64,000 bases of DNA from Nitrosomonadaceae bacterium. Its GTDB lineage: Bacteria; Pseudomonadota; Gammaproteobacteria; Burkholderiales; Nitrosomonadaceae. The translations under genes and the position numbers were made by a program. A model generated the notes under the pieces. It did not search any database and was not told the origin of the DNA. It saw only the letters and a list, made by a program, of their open reading frames with translations. The stretch is taken from the NCBI GenBank assembly GCA_002721545.1, contig PBKR01000011.1, positions 36,411 to 100,410 of the forward strand, read 5' to 3'. Of the stretch, positions 40,546-49,833 are shown one piece after another. Numbering within the stretch: the first letter of the stretch is position 1; every line of letters begins with the position of its first letter.

Positions 40546-42126
40546 CTATTTTTGCAGTATTTTTTTTTGCGTCTCTTTAGTAAGGAGTTGTCGATCTATT
40601 TTACCGTTATGATTACGTGGGAGGGCACCTTTCCTTAGTATAATATGACTTGGAATCATGAAGGTGGGGAGCTTAACCTTACAGGATGATAGTAGTATAT
40701 TCTCGTTAAAACCTATATTTTTAAGAGCTGTTACAATTACAACTATAGCTTGTCCAAGAATGGGATGTGGGACCCCAATAGCAACGGCTTCACTTATAAG
40801 TCCAGTTTCATAAATTACCTCTTCTATTTCCGTGGGGCTTACTCGATAGCCTGAAGTTTTTATCATGTCATCTTGGCGGCATATAAAATATAAATATCCT
40901 TCATTATCTGAAAGTACTATATCACCTGACCATACTGCAATTTCTTGCGAGGCAAGTCCAGTCTTCTGTTGGGGTAATGGCCGAAATTTTATTGAAGTTT
41001 CTTCAGGATTGTTCCAATATCCCATAGATACTAGGTCTCCTTTATGGACTAGTTCTCCTGGCTCATGCGGAGCGCACTTTGTTCCATCTTCCCGAAGTAC
41101 AAAGACTTCAGCATTAGGAATAGCCTTGCCAATAGAATTAGGCCTAATATCTATTTCTTTGGGGCATAGATATGTTGAGCGGAAGGCTTCGGTAAAGCCA
41201 TACATTAGAAATACTTTGGTTTTTGGAAGGCAATCGCGTAGTATATTAAGTGTAGCTTGAGGTATTGTTCCCCCCGAATTTGTAATATATCGTAAGGAAG
41301 TAATTTCGGGCCAGTTTAGTTGTGCTAGTTGAATCCACAAAGGAGGAATAGCTGCTAGACCACTAACATTTTCAGTCTGAATTACTTTAATGATATCTTG
41401 TGGGAAAAGATGATTATATAAAATGCATGTAGCACCAGTATAAAATGCTGTAGTGAGTTGATTTAATCCATAATCAAAGCTAAGTGGTAGAATTGACAAA
41501 ATTCGGTCGTTAGAATTGTTTTCTAAATACTGAGATACGCTTTTGGCACCTAAAACTATATTCCGATGAGAAAGAGTTACTCCTTTAGGCTTACCGGTAC
41601 TACCTGAAGTATAGAGAATTGCTGCTATGTCACTATCTAATATTTTTGGTTTTTTTATAGAGACTGAGGTAGAGTATATTTGATTCCATGAAATAATATT
41701 TAATCCAGAAATAATAGGTTGTATTTCTATTGAATCCACAATAATTACAGTATGTAAATCATGGCATTGTGGTAATACATCAATCAGCATATTCAGTCTA
41801 TAAGCTGAGGTAATTAGAATTTTTACGTTGCAATCACATAGAATATAGGAGACTTGTTTCGATTTAAGGATAGGATTGATAGGCACAAAAACTCCACCAG
41901 CTGCAGTGGTTCCAAATAGAGAGATTACGGTTTCATGTCTTTTCTCTAGGTATACACCTATACGTTCATTTCGACATAGACCTAAATAGATAAAATTAGA
42001 AGCAATTCTTTGTACATCTTGGGAGAGAGTAGAATAGTCTTTTATAAGCTCCTTATAGATAAGAGCATCCGAGTTAGGGGATTGGTTTGCAGATTGAAAA
42101 ATTAGCTCGTGTACAAGGTTAGACAT
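40546..42126 (-). CDS. AMP-forming acyl-CoA ligase, exosortase A system-associated
   Basis: 526-residue ANL-superfamily adenylating enzyme. P-loop ILYTSGSTGKPKGVTLSH near residue 170, MYGFTEAFRSTY near 305, and the hinge/A8 region GYLYFICRQDDMIKTSGYRVSPTEIEEV near 415. Catalytic Lys in PRNHNGKIDRQLL near the C-terminus. Together with the downstream decarboxylase it fits the exosortase-A-associated pair, possibly activating a building block of the exopolysaccharide; the substrate is not known. Confidence 0.82.
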   Translation of the reverse strand: MSNLVHELIFQSANQSPNSDALIYKELIKDYSTLSQDVQRIASNFIYLGLCRNERIGVYLEKRHETVISLFGTTAAGGVFVPINPILKSKQVSYILCDCNVKILITSAYRLNMLIDVLPQCHDLHTVIIVDSIEIQPIISGLNIISWNQIYSTSVSIKKPKILDSDIAAILYTSGSTGKPKGVTLSHRNIVLGAKSVSQYLENNSNDRILSILPLSFDYGLNQLTTAFYTGATCILYNHLFPQDIIKVIQTENVSGLAAIPPLWIQLAQLNWPEITSLRYITNSGGTIPQATLNILRDCLPKTKVFLMYGFTEAFRSTYLCPKEIDIRPNSIGKAIPNAEVFVLREDGTKCAPHEPGELVHKGDLVSMGYWNNPEETSIKFRPLPQQKTGLASQEIAVWSGDIVLSDNEGYLYFICRQDDMIKTSGYRVSPTEIEEVIYETGLISEAVAIGVPHPILGQAIVVIVTALKNIGFNENILLSSCKVKLPTFMIPSHIILRKGALPRNHNGKIDRQLLTKETQKKILQK

Positions 42127-42381
42127 TTTGGAAAAATTAGTTAAAGCATATGGATATGAACTTGTAATTAGGTATTTATCTAATTATTCTACTCTATGGC
42201 ATTCTGGCAGTTTATAGATATTAGAGTATTTAATACTAAGTGATTAAGCTTTCGAATTAATTTCCATAATTTGGGTTATTTTTATCAAGATATTATTCTT
42301 ACATCTTTGCAAGACTGATGTAGCAAAATAATTAATTTCTTTATAATAATCTCGGGGTAGTAAAGCAACTGATCACAATAA

Positions 42382-42414
42382 GCTTATATATAAGCGCATA
42401 TATTTTTATATATG
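42382..42414. repeat. Two adjacent perfect palindromic elements
   Basis: GCTTATATATAAGC at 42382-42395 is a 14-base perfect palindrome. CATATATTTTTATATATG at 42397-42414 is a 7-bp hairpin with a four-base loop. They could be operators, a cruciform or chance in AT-rich DNA. Confidence 0.45.
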
Positions 42415-42712
42415 TTTATTGCTATATGATTGAATCAAGTTTAATTATTTTTTAATTATATATTTTATATAAAGAAAATAACATGTAATTATATACATTA
42501 GGTCGGTTGTTAATGTATGAGCTTGTAAGAACCAGCATTTCAATTTTCTCTTTCTATGAATCTACGCTTAACAGATTAATGTGTCAATGTGATCACTAGT
42601 TGTAAATAAGCTTGTTGGTCTGAGATTATATCCTTGTTAAAGGAAAATCTTTTAATATAAAAAAACTATTTTATAGATTTGAAGGATTGCAGTGTAATAT
42701 ACATTAATTTAA

Positions 42713-42742
42713 TTGACAAAATCTAGACTTGCCTAGTATGAA
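42713..42742 (+). promoter_or_regulatory. Putative sigma-70 promoter of ribF
   Basis: Consensus -35 TTGACA (42713) and -10-like TATGAA (42737), 18 bases apart, 37 bases before the ribF start. The -35 is perfect; the -10 matches 4 of 6. Confidence 0.45.
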
Positions 42743-42778
42743 CAGGCTACAATTCTATTTTCTAGGAATCTAAGTATC

Positions 42779-43717
42779 ATGCATGTTTTTCGCGGGATCC
42801 CCACTTTAGCTAAAGATTCCACTGCACTTACTATAGGTAATTTTGATGGAGTGCATCTAGGTCATCAGGCTATGATTATTCGCCTGAATGAGGCAGCTGC
42901 TAGGCTTAATCTTATTTCCTGCGTCATGATTTTTGAACCTAATCCACGTGAATTCTTTGCACCAAGTCAGGCACCAGTAAGGCTTACTAGCCTTCGTGAA
43001 AAATTGGAAATAATGGCAGATTTAAATATAGAGCATGTACATGTTTGTCATTTTAACTCTTCTTTTGCATCGATTAGTGCAGAAGATTTTATAGTAAGAA
43101 TTGTAAGACAGGGGCTTTCTGCTCGATGGATATTGGTAGGTGATGATTTTCGATTTGGTGCTAATCGTAGAGGTGATTGTGGGATGCTCAAAAAATATTC
43201 CTTACAGAATGGATTTAAAGTGGAAGAGATGAAAAGCTATACTTTAGGTGGCTTAAGGGTATCAAGTACAGCAATAAGGAAGGAGTTGGCTATAGGAGAT
43301 TTAGACGCTGCAAGATGTCTACTAGGCAGACCTTATAGTATAAGTGGTCGTGTTGTTGGAGGCGATAAATTAGGAAAAAAAATAGGATTTCCTACTGCTA
43401 ATATTCAATTGAGGCATAATCGTCCACCAGTTTCTGGTATTTTTGTAGTTAAAGTGTATGGTACAGATGAGGTATCACCACAGACAGAAGTTCATGGTGT
43501 GGCTAGTTTGGGTGTGAGGCCTACAATATATGAAAATGGCAAGCCAGTTCTTGAGGTGCATTTATTTAACTTTGATAGGGAAATATATGGTTGTCATTTG
43601 CGAGTAGTTTTTCTACAAAAAATCAGAGATGAAAAGAAATATCTAGATCTTGGAAGGCTTACCGAACAAATTAGACATGATGTAGAAAAGGCAAAAAGGT
43701 ATTTTTTAAATTCATAA
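42779..43717 (+). CDS. ribF: Bifunctional riboflavin kinase / FAD synthetase
   Basis: 312 residues. N-terminal nucleotidyltransferase domain with TIGNFDGVHLGHQAMI near 22 and LVGDDFRFGANRRGD near 120. C-terminal flavokinase domain starting about 185, with GKKIGFPTANI and GIFVVKVYG. It makes FMN and FAD, the cofactors of several enzymes here (GlcD, GlcE, MurB). It leads the ribF-ileS-lspA order common in proteobacteria. Confidence 0.95.
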   Translation: MHVFRGIPTLAKDSTALTIGNFDGVHLGHQAMIIRLNEAAARLNLISCVMIFEPNPREFFAPSQAPVRLTSLREKLEIMADLNIEHVHVCHFNSSFASISAEDFIVRIVRQGLSARWILVGDDFRFGANRRGDCGMLKKYSLQNGFKVEEMKSYTLGGLRVSSTAIRKELAIGDLDAARCLLGRPYSISGRVVGGDKLGKKIGFPTANIQLRHNRPPVSGIFVVKVYGTDEVSPQTEVHGVASLGVRPTIYENGKPVLEVHLFNFDREIYGCHLRVVFLQKIRDEKKYLDLGRLTEQIRHDVEKAKRYFLNS

Positions 43718-43747
43718 CCATATAGAAAGCATAAAGAATATTTTATT

Positions 43748-46567
43748 ATGGACTATAAAAAGACACTTAATTTACCTGATACACCTTTTCCAATGCGCGG
43801 TAATCTTGCTAAGCGTGAGCCCGTAATGCTTAAAGATTGGAAAAAAAATAATCTTTATCAGAAGATTCGGAAAGTTTGCAAAGGGAGACCAAAATTTGTT
43901 CTGCATGATGGCCCGCCATATGCGAACGGTGATATACATATTGGTCATGCTATCAATAAAATATTTAAAGATATTATTTTAAAAAGCAGAACTCTAGATG
44001 GTTTTGATGCACCTTATATCCCAGGGTGGGATTGTCATGGCCTTCCAATTGAACATCAGATAGAAAAAAAACATGGTAAGAATTTATCTGCAGATAAGGT
44101 CCGAAAACTGTGCAGGAATTTTGCTCAAGAACAAGTTGAAAAACAGAAGGCTGGCTTTATTCGTCTTGGGGTATTAGGAGATTGGGGAAAATCTTACCTA
44201 ACTATGGATTATAGAATTGAAGCTGGCATCATTCGTGCGCTTGGGAATATTTATAAACAAGGTTTTCTTTATCAAGGGCAAAAACCTGTTAATTGGTGTA
44301 TTGACTGTAAATCCGCACTTGCTGAGGCTGAGGTAGAATATGAGGATAAAGATTCTTTAGCAATAGATGTTGCATTTCCAGTGATTGACAAAGATAAACT
44401 TGCTAAAGCAATTGATATATCAGCTATTAATGAGTCAGCTTTCGCTGTAATCTGGACGACTACACCTTGGACCTTGCCAGCTAATCAAGCGGTAAGTGTG
44501 CATCCAGAGCATAATTATCACCTAATTAAGACAGATAAGGGATTATTAATTTTGTCTGGTGAAATTTATACTGGTACAAACTCTAATAACTTATCTCTTT
44601 ATGAATTTTGTTTAGCTAATTATGGCTTAAAAAATTTGGGAGTTCTTGGAAGCTGTAAAGGGTCAGATCTTGATCAAATTAAGCTAAAACATCCATTTGA
44701 TAATCGCCATATATCAATTGTTTGTAGCCATCATGTTACAACTGATGCAGGAACAGGGCTAGTACATATTGCTCCTGCACATGGTGTTGATGATTATTTA
44801 GTTGGTCAGAAATATAATTTACCAGTAGATAACCCAGTTGATGATGATGGTAAATTTTATAGCCATATTCCGCTCGTAGGTGGACTGTCAGTTTGGGATG
44901 CTGCAGAAGTGGTAATTCAAGAATTGAAGAGAAATAATTTATTATTGCAATTAGGGGATTTACAACATAGTTATCCTCATTGCTGGAGACATAGGACGCC
45001 AATCATATTTCGTGCTACCAGACAGTGGTTCATTAGTATGGATATTTCTTCCTTAGGCGATGATCAAAATAGTATTCGTAGTCGAGCTAATTCTGCAGTA
45101 ACTTTAACTAAATTTTTCCCGGCTTGGGGTCGTGCTCGTTTAGAATCAATGATTAAGAATCGTTTTGATTGGTGTGTCTCACGTCAGAGAAATTGGGGTG
45201 TGCCTATGACACTTTTTGTGCATAAAGAAACTTATGAGCCGCACCCAAAGACCGAATTATTTTTTGAAGAAATTGCAAAAATTGTTGAGCAAAATGGGAT
45301 AGAAGCGTGGTTTAGTCTAGATATAGAAGAGCTTCTGGGAGAAGACTCAAAAAATTATAAAAAACTGACAGATACACTAGATGTGTGGTTCGATTCTGGT
45401 ACTACACATGCTACAGTTTTAAAATTATATGAGTCGCTTGAATTTCCGGCAGATCTATATTTGGAGGGATCTGATCAGCACCGGGGTTGGTTTCAGTCTT
45501 CTCTCCTGACTAGCTGTGCAATTAATAATGGCCATCCTCCATACAAAGCATTGCTCACTCATGGTTTTGTAGTGGATGGTGATGGGCGTAAGATGAGTAA
45601 ATCAAGGGGTAATGTTATAGCTCCACAAAAAGTCATAAATACTTTGGGAGCTGATATTTTGAGGTTATGGGCTGCATCTACTGATTATTCTGGTGAAATT
45701 TCTATTTCAGATGAAATTCTGAAACGAGTTGTAGAGAGCTATAGGCGTGTACGTAATACATTAAGATTTCTTTTGGCTAATTTATCAGATTTTAATCCTG
45801 AAACGGACTTTATAGAAGAAAAGAATTGGTTAGAGATTGATCGCTATATGTTAACGTTCACTAGATCATTCCAAGATGATTTAATACAGAGTTATCGAAA
45901 TAATGAATTTCATGTTGTAGTAAACAAGCTACATTATTTTTGTTCTGAAGATTTAGGTGGATTTTATTTAGATATCCTTAAAGATAGATTGTATACAGCG
46001 ACATCGGGAGGTGTAGCACGTCGTTCAGCTCAGAGCGCATTATTTCATATTGCGCATAGCTTAGTTCGTCTGCTTTCACCTATTTTAAGCTTTACTGCAG
46101 AAGAGGCCTGGGAGCATCTTACAAATAAACATAGAGATAGCATATTTCTGCATACTTGGTATAAATTCCCATTACAAACTGATACTAAATTAATAGTACA
46201 GCGTTGGAACAGACTTAGAGAGTTGCGCTCAGAGGTGCAAAAACGGCTAGAGGAATCAAGGAAGCAAGGAGTTATTGGCTCATCACTTTCAGCGGTTGTA
46301 GAAATTCATAGTAATGGTGATGATTTTTTGCTTTTACATAGTCTTGGGGATGATTTGCGACTAGTTTTTGTAGCTTCAGAAGTAAATCTTATTCAGGTGC
46401 AAAGTACTTCAGAAAGAAATATTCTAGTGACTCCAAGTAAGAATCCTAAGTGTGAGCGATGTTGGCATTACCGTAAAGATGTTGGCTATATGGAAGATTA
46501 TCCTACTATATGCTCAAGGTGCGTATCGAATTTATTTGGTCCAGGTGAAGAGAGAAAATTTGCTTGA
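43748..46567 (+). CDS. ileS: Isoleucyl-tRNA synthetase
   Basis: 939-residue class I synthetase. The HIGH motif is in [17 protein letters not shown] near 60-66 and KMSKS in [13 protein letters not shown] near 615. CP1 editing domain [14 protein letters not shown] is near 240, and the C-terminal zinc finger CERCW...CSRC lies at about 902-925. The finger marks the bacterial type rather than the mupirocin-resistant eukaryote-like type. 30 bases after ribF. Confidence 0.96.
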   Translation: MDYKKTLNLPDTPFPMRGNLAKREPVMLKDWKKNNLYQKIRKVCKGRPKFVLHDGPPYANGDIHIGHAINKIFKDIILKSRTLDGFDAPYIPGWDCHGLPIEHQIEKKHGKNLSADKVRKLCRNFAQEQVEKQKAGFIRLGVLGDWGKSYLTMDYRIEAGIIRALGNIYKQGFLYQGQKPVNWCIDCKSALAEAEVEYEDKDSLAIDVAFPVIDKDKLAKAIDISAINESAFAVIWTTTPWTLPANQAVSVHPEHNYHLIKTDKGLLILSGEIYTGTNSNNLSLYEFCLANYGLKNLGVLGSCKGSDLDQIKLKHPFDNRHISIVCSHHVTTDAGTGLVHIAPAHGVDDYLVGQKYNLPVDNPVDDDGKFYSHIPLVGGLSVWDAAEVVIQELKRNNLLLQLGDLQHSYPHCWRHRTPIIFRATRQWFISMDISSLGDDQNSIRSRANSAVTLTKFFPAWGRARLESMIKNRFDWCVSRQRNWGVPMTLFVHKETYEPHPKTELFFEEIAKIVEQNGIEAWFSLDIEELLGEDSKNYKKLTDTLDVWFDSGTTHATVLKLYESLEFPADLYLEGSDQHRGWFQSSLLTSCAINNGHPPYKALLTHGFVVDGDGRKMSKSRGNVIAPQKVINTLGADILRLWAASTDYSGEISISDEILKRVVESYRRVRNTLRFLLANLSDFNPETDFIEEKNWLEIDRYMLTFTRSFQDDLIQSYRNNEFHVVVNKLHYFCSEDLGGFYLDILKDRLYTATSGGVARRSAQSALFHIAHSLVRLLSPILSFTAEEAWEHLTNKHRDSIFLHTWYKFPLQTDTKLIVQRWNRLRELRSEVQKRLEESRKQGVIGSSLSAVVEIHSNGDDFLLLHSLGDDLRLVFVASEVNLIQVQSTSERNILVTPSKNPKCERCWHYRKDVGYMEDYPTICSRCVSNLFGPGEERKFA

Positions 46568-46677
46568 GTCATGTTCTATAAAATTTTATTTGTTTATGAA
46601 TTTATAGTAATAATTATATTTTACAGCTGTAATATGGACTCAAATAGTTTTGATCACTTACAAAAGAATGGGTTGTA

Positions 46678-47145
46678 ATGAAATTTAGTACTAGTTTAGT
46701 TCTTGCGATTATCATCCTAATATTGGATTTTTCTACTAAACGCTGGGTAGAATCAGAATTAATTTATGGCGAGCAAATTTTCCTAACAAATTTCTTTAAT
46801 TTAGTACTGGTATTTAATACTGGGGCAGCTTTTAGTTTTCTTAGTAATGAGTCTGGATGGCAGCGTTGGCTGTTTAGTGGGGTTGCTATATGCGCAGCAA
46901 TTGTTATTACTTATCTTTTAAAGAAACATACTTCTGAAAAATTATTCTGCATCTCATTAAGTTTTATATTGGGTGGTGCACTGGGAAATTTATGGGACCG
47001 TTTGGCTCTTGGTTATGTAGTTGATTTTATAGATATCCATTATAGTGTCTACCATTGGCCTGCATTTAATGTAGCTGACTCGGCAATATTTATAGGAGCA
47101 TTATGTTTAATAATTGAAAGCTTTAAGCATAAAGAAAATAAATAA
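46678..47145 (+). CDS. lspA: Lipoprotein signal peptidase II
   Basis: 155-residue aspartyl protease of the inner membrane with four hydrophobic helices. Conserved VFNTGAAFSFL near 45, GALGNLWDRLALGYVVDFID with the first catalytic Asp near 121, and FNVADSAIF with the second near 140. It removes signal peptides after Lgt has lipidated the Cys. It lies 110 bases after ileS. Confidence 0.95.
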   Translation: MKFSTSLVLAIIILILDFSTKRWVESELIYGEQIFLTNFFNLVLVFNTGAAFSFLSNESGWQRWLFSGVAICAAIVITYLLKKHTSEKLFCISLSFILGGALGNLWDRLALGYVVDFIDIHYSVYHWPAFNVADSAIFIGALCLIIESFKHKENK

Positions 47146-47239
47146 AATAATTTAATGAAATTCAACTCAGTATGTTTTGTAATGTTATTTTATTAATTTG
47201 ATTTTAGAGTATCAGTATAGAGTACACCTATAGAATTAT

Positions 47240-48742
47240 TCATTTTGTCGAGTTTATAGGGTTGGGCATAAATAATGCAGGGAGGTCTTCTTTTTTCCTT
47301 CTATTTATGTGAAAAGAATTATATTTATTTGCATTCGTAGATCGTGAATCCAAATTTGTATTATCAGATGAGAGTTTATTTTTTACAGGAGAATCTTTTG
47401 CAGGAACATATGGATGATTAAATAATGGATCTTGTGGTTCTTTTGATTGTTTTACTTTGGCATATATATGTTTTTTGAGATTAGTTTCTAGTATAGATTT
47501 ATTTTTTGTATGGGTGTTTACGTTATTTCTTCCTTTATTATGTCTATGTCGTTCTTTCTTATTAGATATGTTCTTAGGCGCATTTAAATTGGCTGCTTCT
47601 TTTGACTCGAATCCTGTAATGATTCTCTTTGTTAGTTTGGTTTTTATAAGTTTCTCGATACCTTCAAGTAGTTCATTTTCATCATCACATACTAGTGATG
47701 TTGCCCATCCTTTAGTTCCTGCGCGACCTGTTCTCCCAATACGATGAATATAATCTTCTGGCGTATTAGGTAATTCGAAATTCATTACGTGTGGCAGGTC
47801 TTCAATGTCAAGTCCACGTGCAGCAATATCAGTCGCTACTAGAACGCATACTTTCCCTTGCTTGAATTCTTCTAAAGCCTGTGTGCGTTGAGGTTGGCTT
47901 TTATCACCATGAATAGCTGTAGCAGAGATACCATCTGATTTTAATTGGTTCGCGATATTATTTGCACCGTTTTTTGTTCGTACAAATACTAGCACCTGTT
48001 CTAAGTTCTGGAATTTTATTAGATAAGTCAATAACTCACGTTTACGTTCTCGATCTACAGGGTGAACTACATGTGTCACTAGGTTAGATACAGAATTGCG
48101 TTTTGCTACCTCAATTAGAATAGGTTGTTTTAATATCTTACTTGCAAGTTTTTTAATTTCTTTAGAAAAAGTTGCTGAGAACATTAGGCTTTGTCTTTTT
48201 TGTGGTGTTAATGCAAGAATACGTTTTATATCAGGTAAAAATCCCATATCTAGCATTCTGTCAGCCTCATCTAGTACCAATATCTCTACTTGAGATAGAC
48301 GCATTGTTTTTTGCTGAATATGGTCTAATAAGCGTCCAGGAGTAGCTACTAAAATTTCTACCCCGGCACGTAGGTCTTTAATCTGTGAGTCCATGTTGAC
48401 TCCGCCATAAACTACAGTACATTTAAGTGGTAAATGATTTCCATAAATTTTGACGTTCTCGAATACCTGAGCAGCTAGTTCACGTGTTGGCACCAGGATT
48501 AAGCAACGAATTGGGTGTCTAGCTGGTGATACGCTGGTATTTGCATAGGGCTGTAACCGTTGCAGCATTGGTAGGGTGAAGCTAGCAGTTTTTCCAGTTC
48601 CTGTTTGTGCTCCTCCCATAATATCTTTGCCATTCAGTATCGCTGGAATCGCCTGAGCTTGAATTGGCGTAGGATTTGAGTAGCCTTGATCTTGAATCGC
48701 ACGAAGTATTTCTGCAGATAGTCCTAACTGATTAAATGTCAT
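47240..48742 (-). CDS. rhlE: DEAD-box RNA helicase, RhlE type
   Basis: 500 residues. Q-motif [31 protein letters not shown], Walker [15 protein letters not shown] near 47, [18 protein letters not shown] near 190, and [10 protein letters not shown] near 340. A basic, low-complexity tail from about 385 probably binds RNA. RhlE is favoured over other paralogues by the [25 protein letters not shown] context and tail type. Likely role: ribosome assembly or RNA turnover. Confidence 0.88.
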   Translation of the reverse strand: MTFNQLGLSAEILRAIQDQGYSNPTPIQAQAIPAILNGKDIMGGAQTGTGKTASFTLPMLQRLQPYANTSVSPARHPIRCLILVPTRELAAQVFENVKIYGNHLPLKCTVVYGGVNMDSQIKDLRAGVEILVATPGRLLDHIQQKTMRLSQVEILVLDEADRMLDMGFLPDIKRILALTPQKRQSLMFSATFSKEIKKLASKILKQPILIEVAKRNSVSNLVTHVVHPVDRERKRELLTYLIKFQNLEQVLVFVRTKNGANNIANQLKSDGISATAIHGDKSQPQRTQALEEFKQGKVCVLVATDIAARGLDIEDLPHVMNFELPNTPEDYIHRIGRTGRAGTKGWATSLVCDDENELLEGIEKLIKTKLTKRIITGFESKEAANLNAPKNISNKKERHRHNKGRNNVNTHTKNKSILETNLKKHIYAKVKQSKEPQDPLFNHPYVPAKDSPVKNKLSSDNTNLDSRSTNANKYNSFHINRRKKEDLPALFMPNPINSTK

Positions 48743-48832
48743 ATAGAGTGCTCTTAAACAAATAACAAATTTTTTTCTCGTCTATTTTGTTAATTATGGT
48801 CCTATCCATCTTGATTTTATTATAATAAGCAC

Positions 48833-49618
48833 TCATTTATTTTCTGTTGTTTCTTGAGAAATTTCTTTTTCAGATTTCCTTGTAATCCAGTCGTTACTTC
48901 TTGAGATCCATTTTAGAAGTATTGGGGCGCCACTAATTGCAACTGCATCAACTAAACAATACCAAGCAGCAACTCCACTAGGCGGATTTCCTTGTGGCAG
49001 GCCAAAAATAGGTTCCAATTCAACCCATCTCCAGGTCCCAGCTGCCGTGCCAATTAATTCTAGCCAGGTAGTTATAAAGAAAGCTGCAAGATAGACTAGT
49101 GGCGAGCGACCTTTAAATAGATAAATTAAGAAAACACAGAATAGTATCGCACCTACTGCATCTCCTTGCTCAGGAATTCCACTAATTCCCCATGCAGTCC
49201 ATATTCCACATACTATCACTACAAATGTCGCAATTTTCCTAGAATTTTTTAAGAATAGCCCAGAACGGGAAAGTGCTATAGCAGTTAGATAGACCATTCC
49301 ATGTCCAGGTGGTACATAAGCTGGAACATTTTCAAACCGATATATGTATCCGCCCATATAAATAGAAGCAAAATGTTCGCCAATAGTTGCAAAGGCAACT
49401 GCTATTATAACTTGAGTTCGTACATCTTTGTTTTCACCAACTAATAGTCCAACCAAAAAAATCCAAGCAATAATACCCATAAAATTTTGCATTTCTAGGC
49501 TAGCATTTGCATCCACATTTAAACTAATTGCAACACAAATAAAAGTAAATACTGCTATTAAATAATCTCTTTTCCTATGTACATAGGCAGTATTATTTTC
49601 AGGGAAATAACGGAGCAT
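48833..49618 (-). CDS. Polytopic inner-membrane protein of unknown function
   Basis: 261 residues with about eight hydrophobic segments between 18 and 240 and a charged C-terminal tail. I do not recognise the family with confidence. Features: MGGYIYRFENVPAYVPPGHGMVYLTAIALSRS near 90-120, and LELIGTAAGTWRWVELEPIFGLPQGNPPSG near 190-218. The Glu, Trp-x-Trp and GxPxxNPP layout faintly recalls carotenoid-cyclase-like (DUF422/CruF) membrane proteins, but that is a weak resemblance. It lies 215 bases downstream of cycB on the same strand. Confidence 0.6.
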   Translation of the reverse strand: MLRYFPENNTAYVHRKRDYLIAVFTFICVAISLNVDANASLEMQNFMGIIAWIFLVGLLVGENKDVRTQVIIAVAFATIGEHFASIYMGGYIYRFENVPAYVPPGHGMVYLTAIALSRSGLFLKNSRKIATFVVIVCGIWTAWGISGIPEQGDAVGAILFCVFLIYLFKGRSPLVYLAAFFITTWLELIGTAAGTWRWVELEPIFGLPQGNPPSGVAAWYCLVDAVAISGAPILLKWISRSNDWITRKSEKEISQETTENK

Positions 49619-49792
49619 CTATTTTTTACCAGGGTTTTAAATGAGAATTTTTAGGTACGAGGAGACTGGTGTTTATCTTACTCAAAGGGAAGTTTTAGCT
49701 ATTTTTCCATAATTGATATAGCTTATCAGATTTAAGCAGCCATATCTTATTGATTAAATATAGTTTGTAGAAACAATAATGTATACATGTTC

Positions 49793-49822
49793 GCGAAGGA
49801 ATGTAGTCTCACACTCCTTCGC
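49793..49822 (-). other. Stable hairpin 12 bases after the cycB stop
   Basis: GCGAAGGA (49793) pairs with TCCTTCGC (49815) around a 14-base loop that can pair further (TGT/ACA). The expected U run is absent on the minus strand, so it may protect the 3' end of cycAB mRNA rather than terminate it. A T-rich stretch follows only in the plus-strand sense. Confidence 0.5.
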
Positions 49823-49833
49823 TTCTTTATATT

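Larger units (their letters stand above)
42127..42778 (+). other. 652-base intergenic region between divergent CoA ligase and ribF
   Basis: The longest non-coding stretch of the window, very AT-rich with no plausible ORF. It holds two adjacent hairpins at 42382-42414 and a ribF promoter near its right end. No RNA gene was recognised. It separates a minus-strand run of twelve genes from the ribF-ileS-lspA run. Confidence 0.6.
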
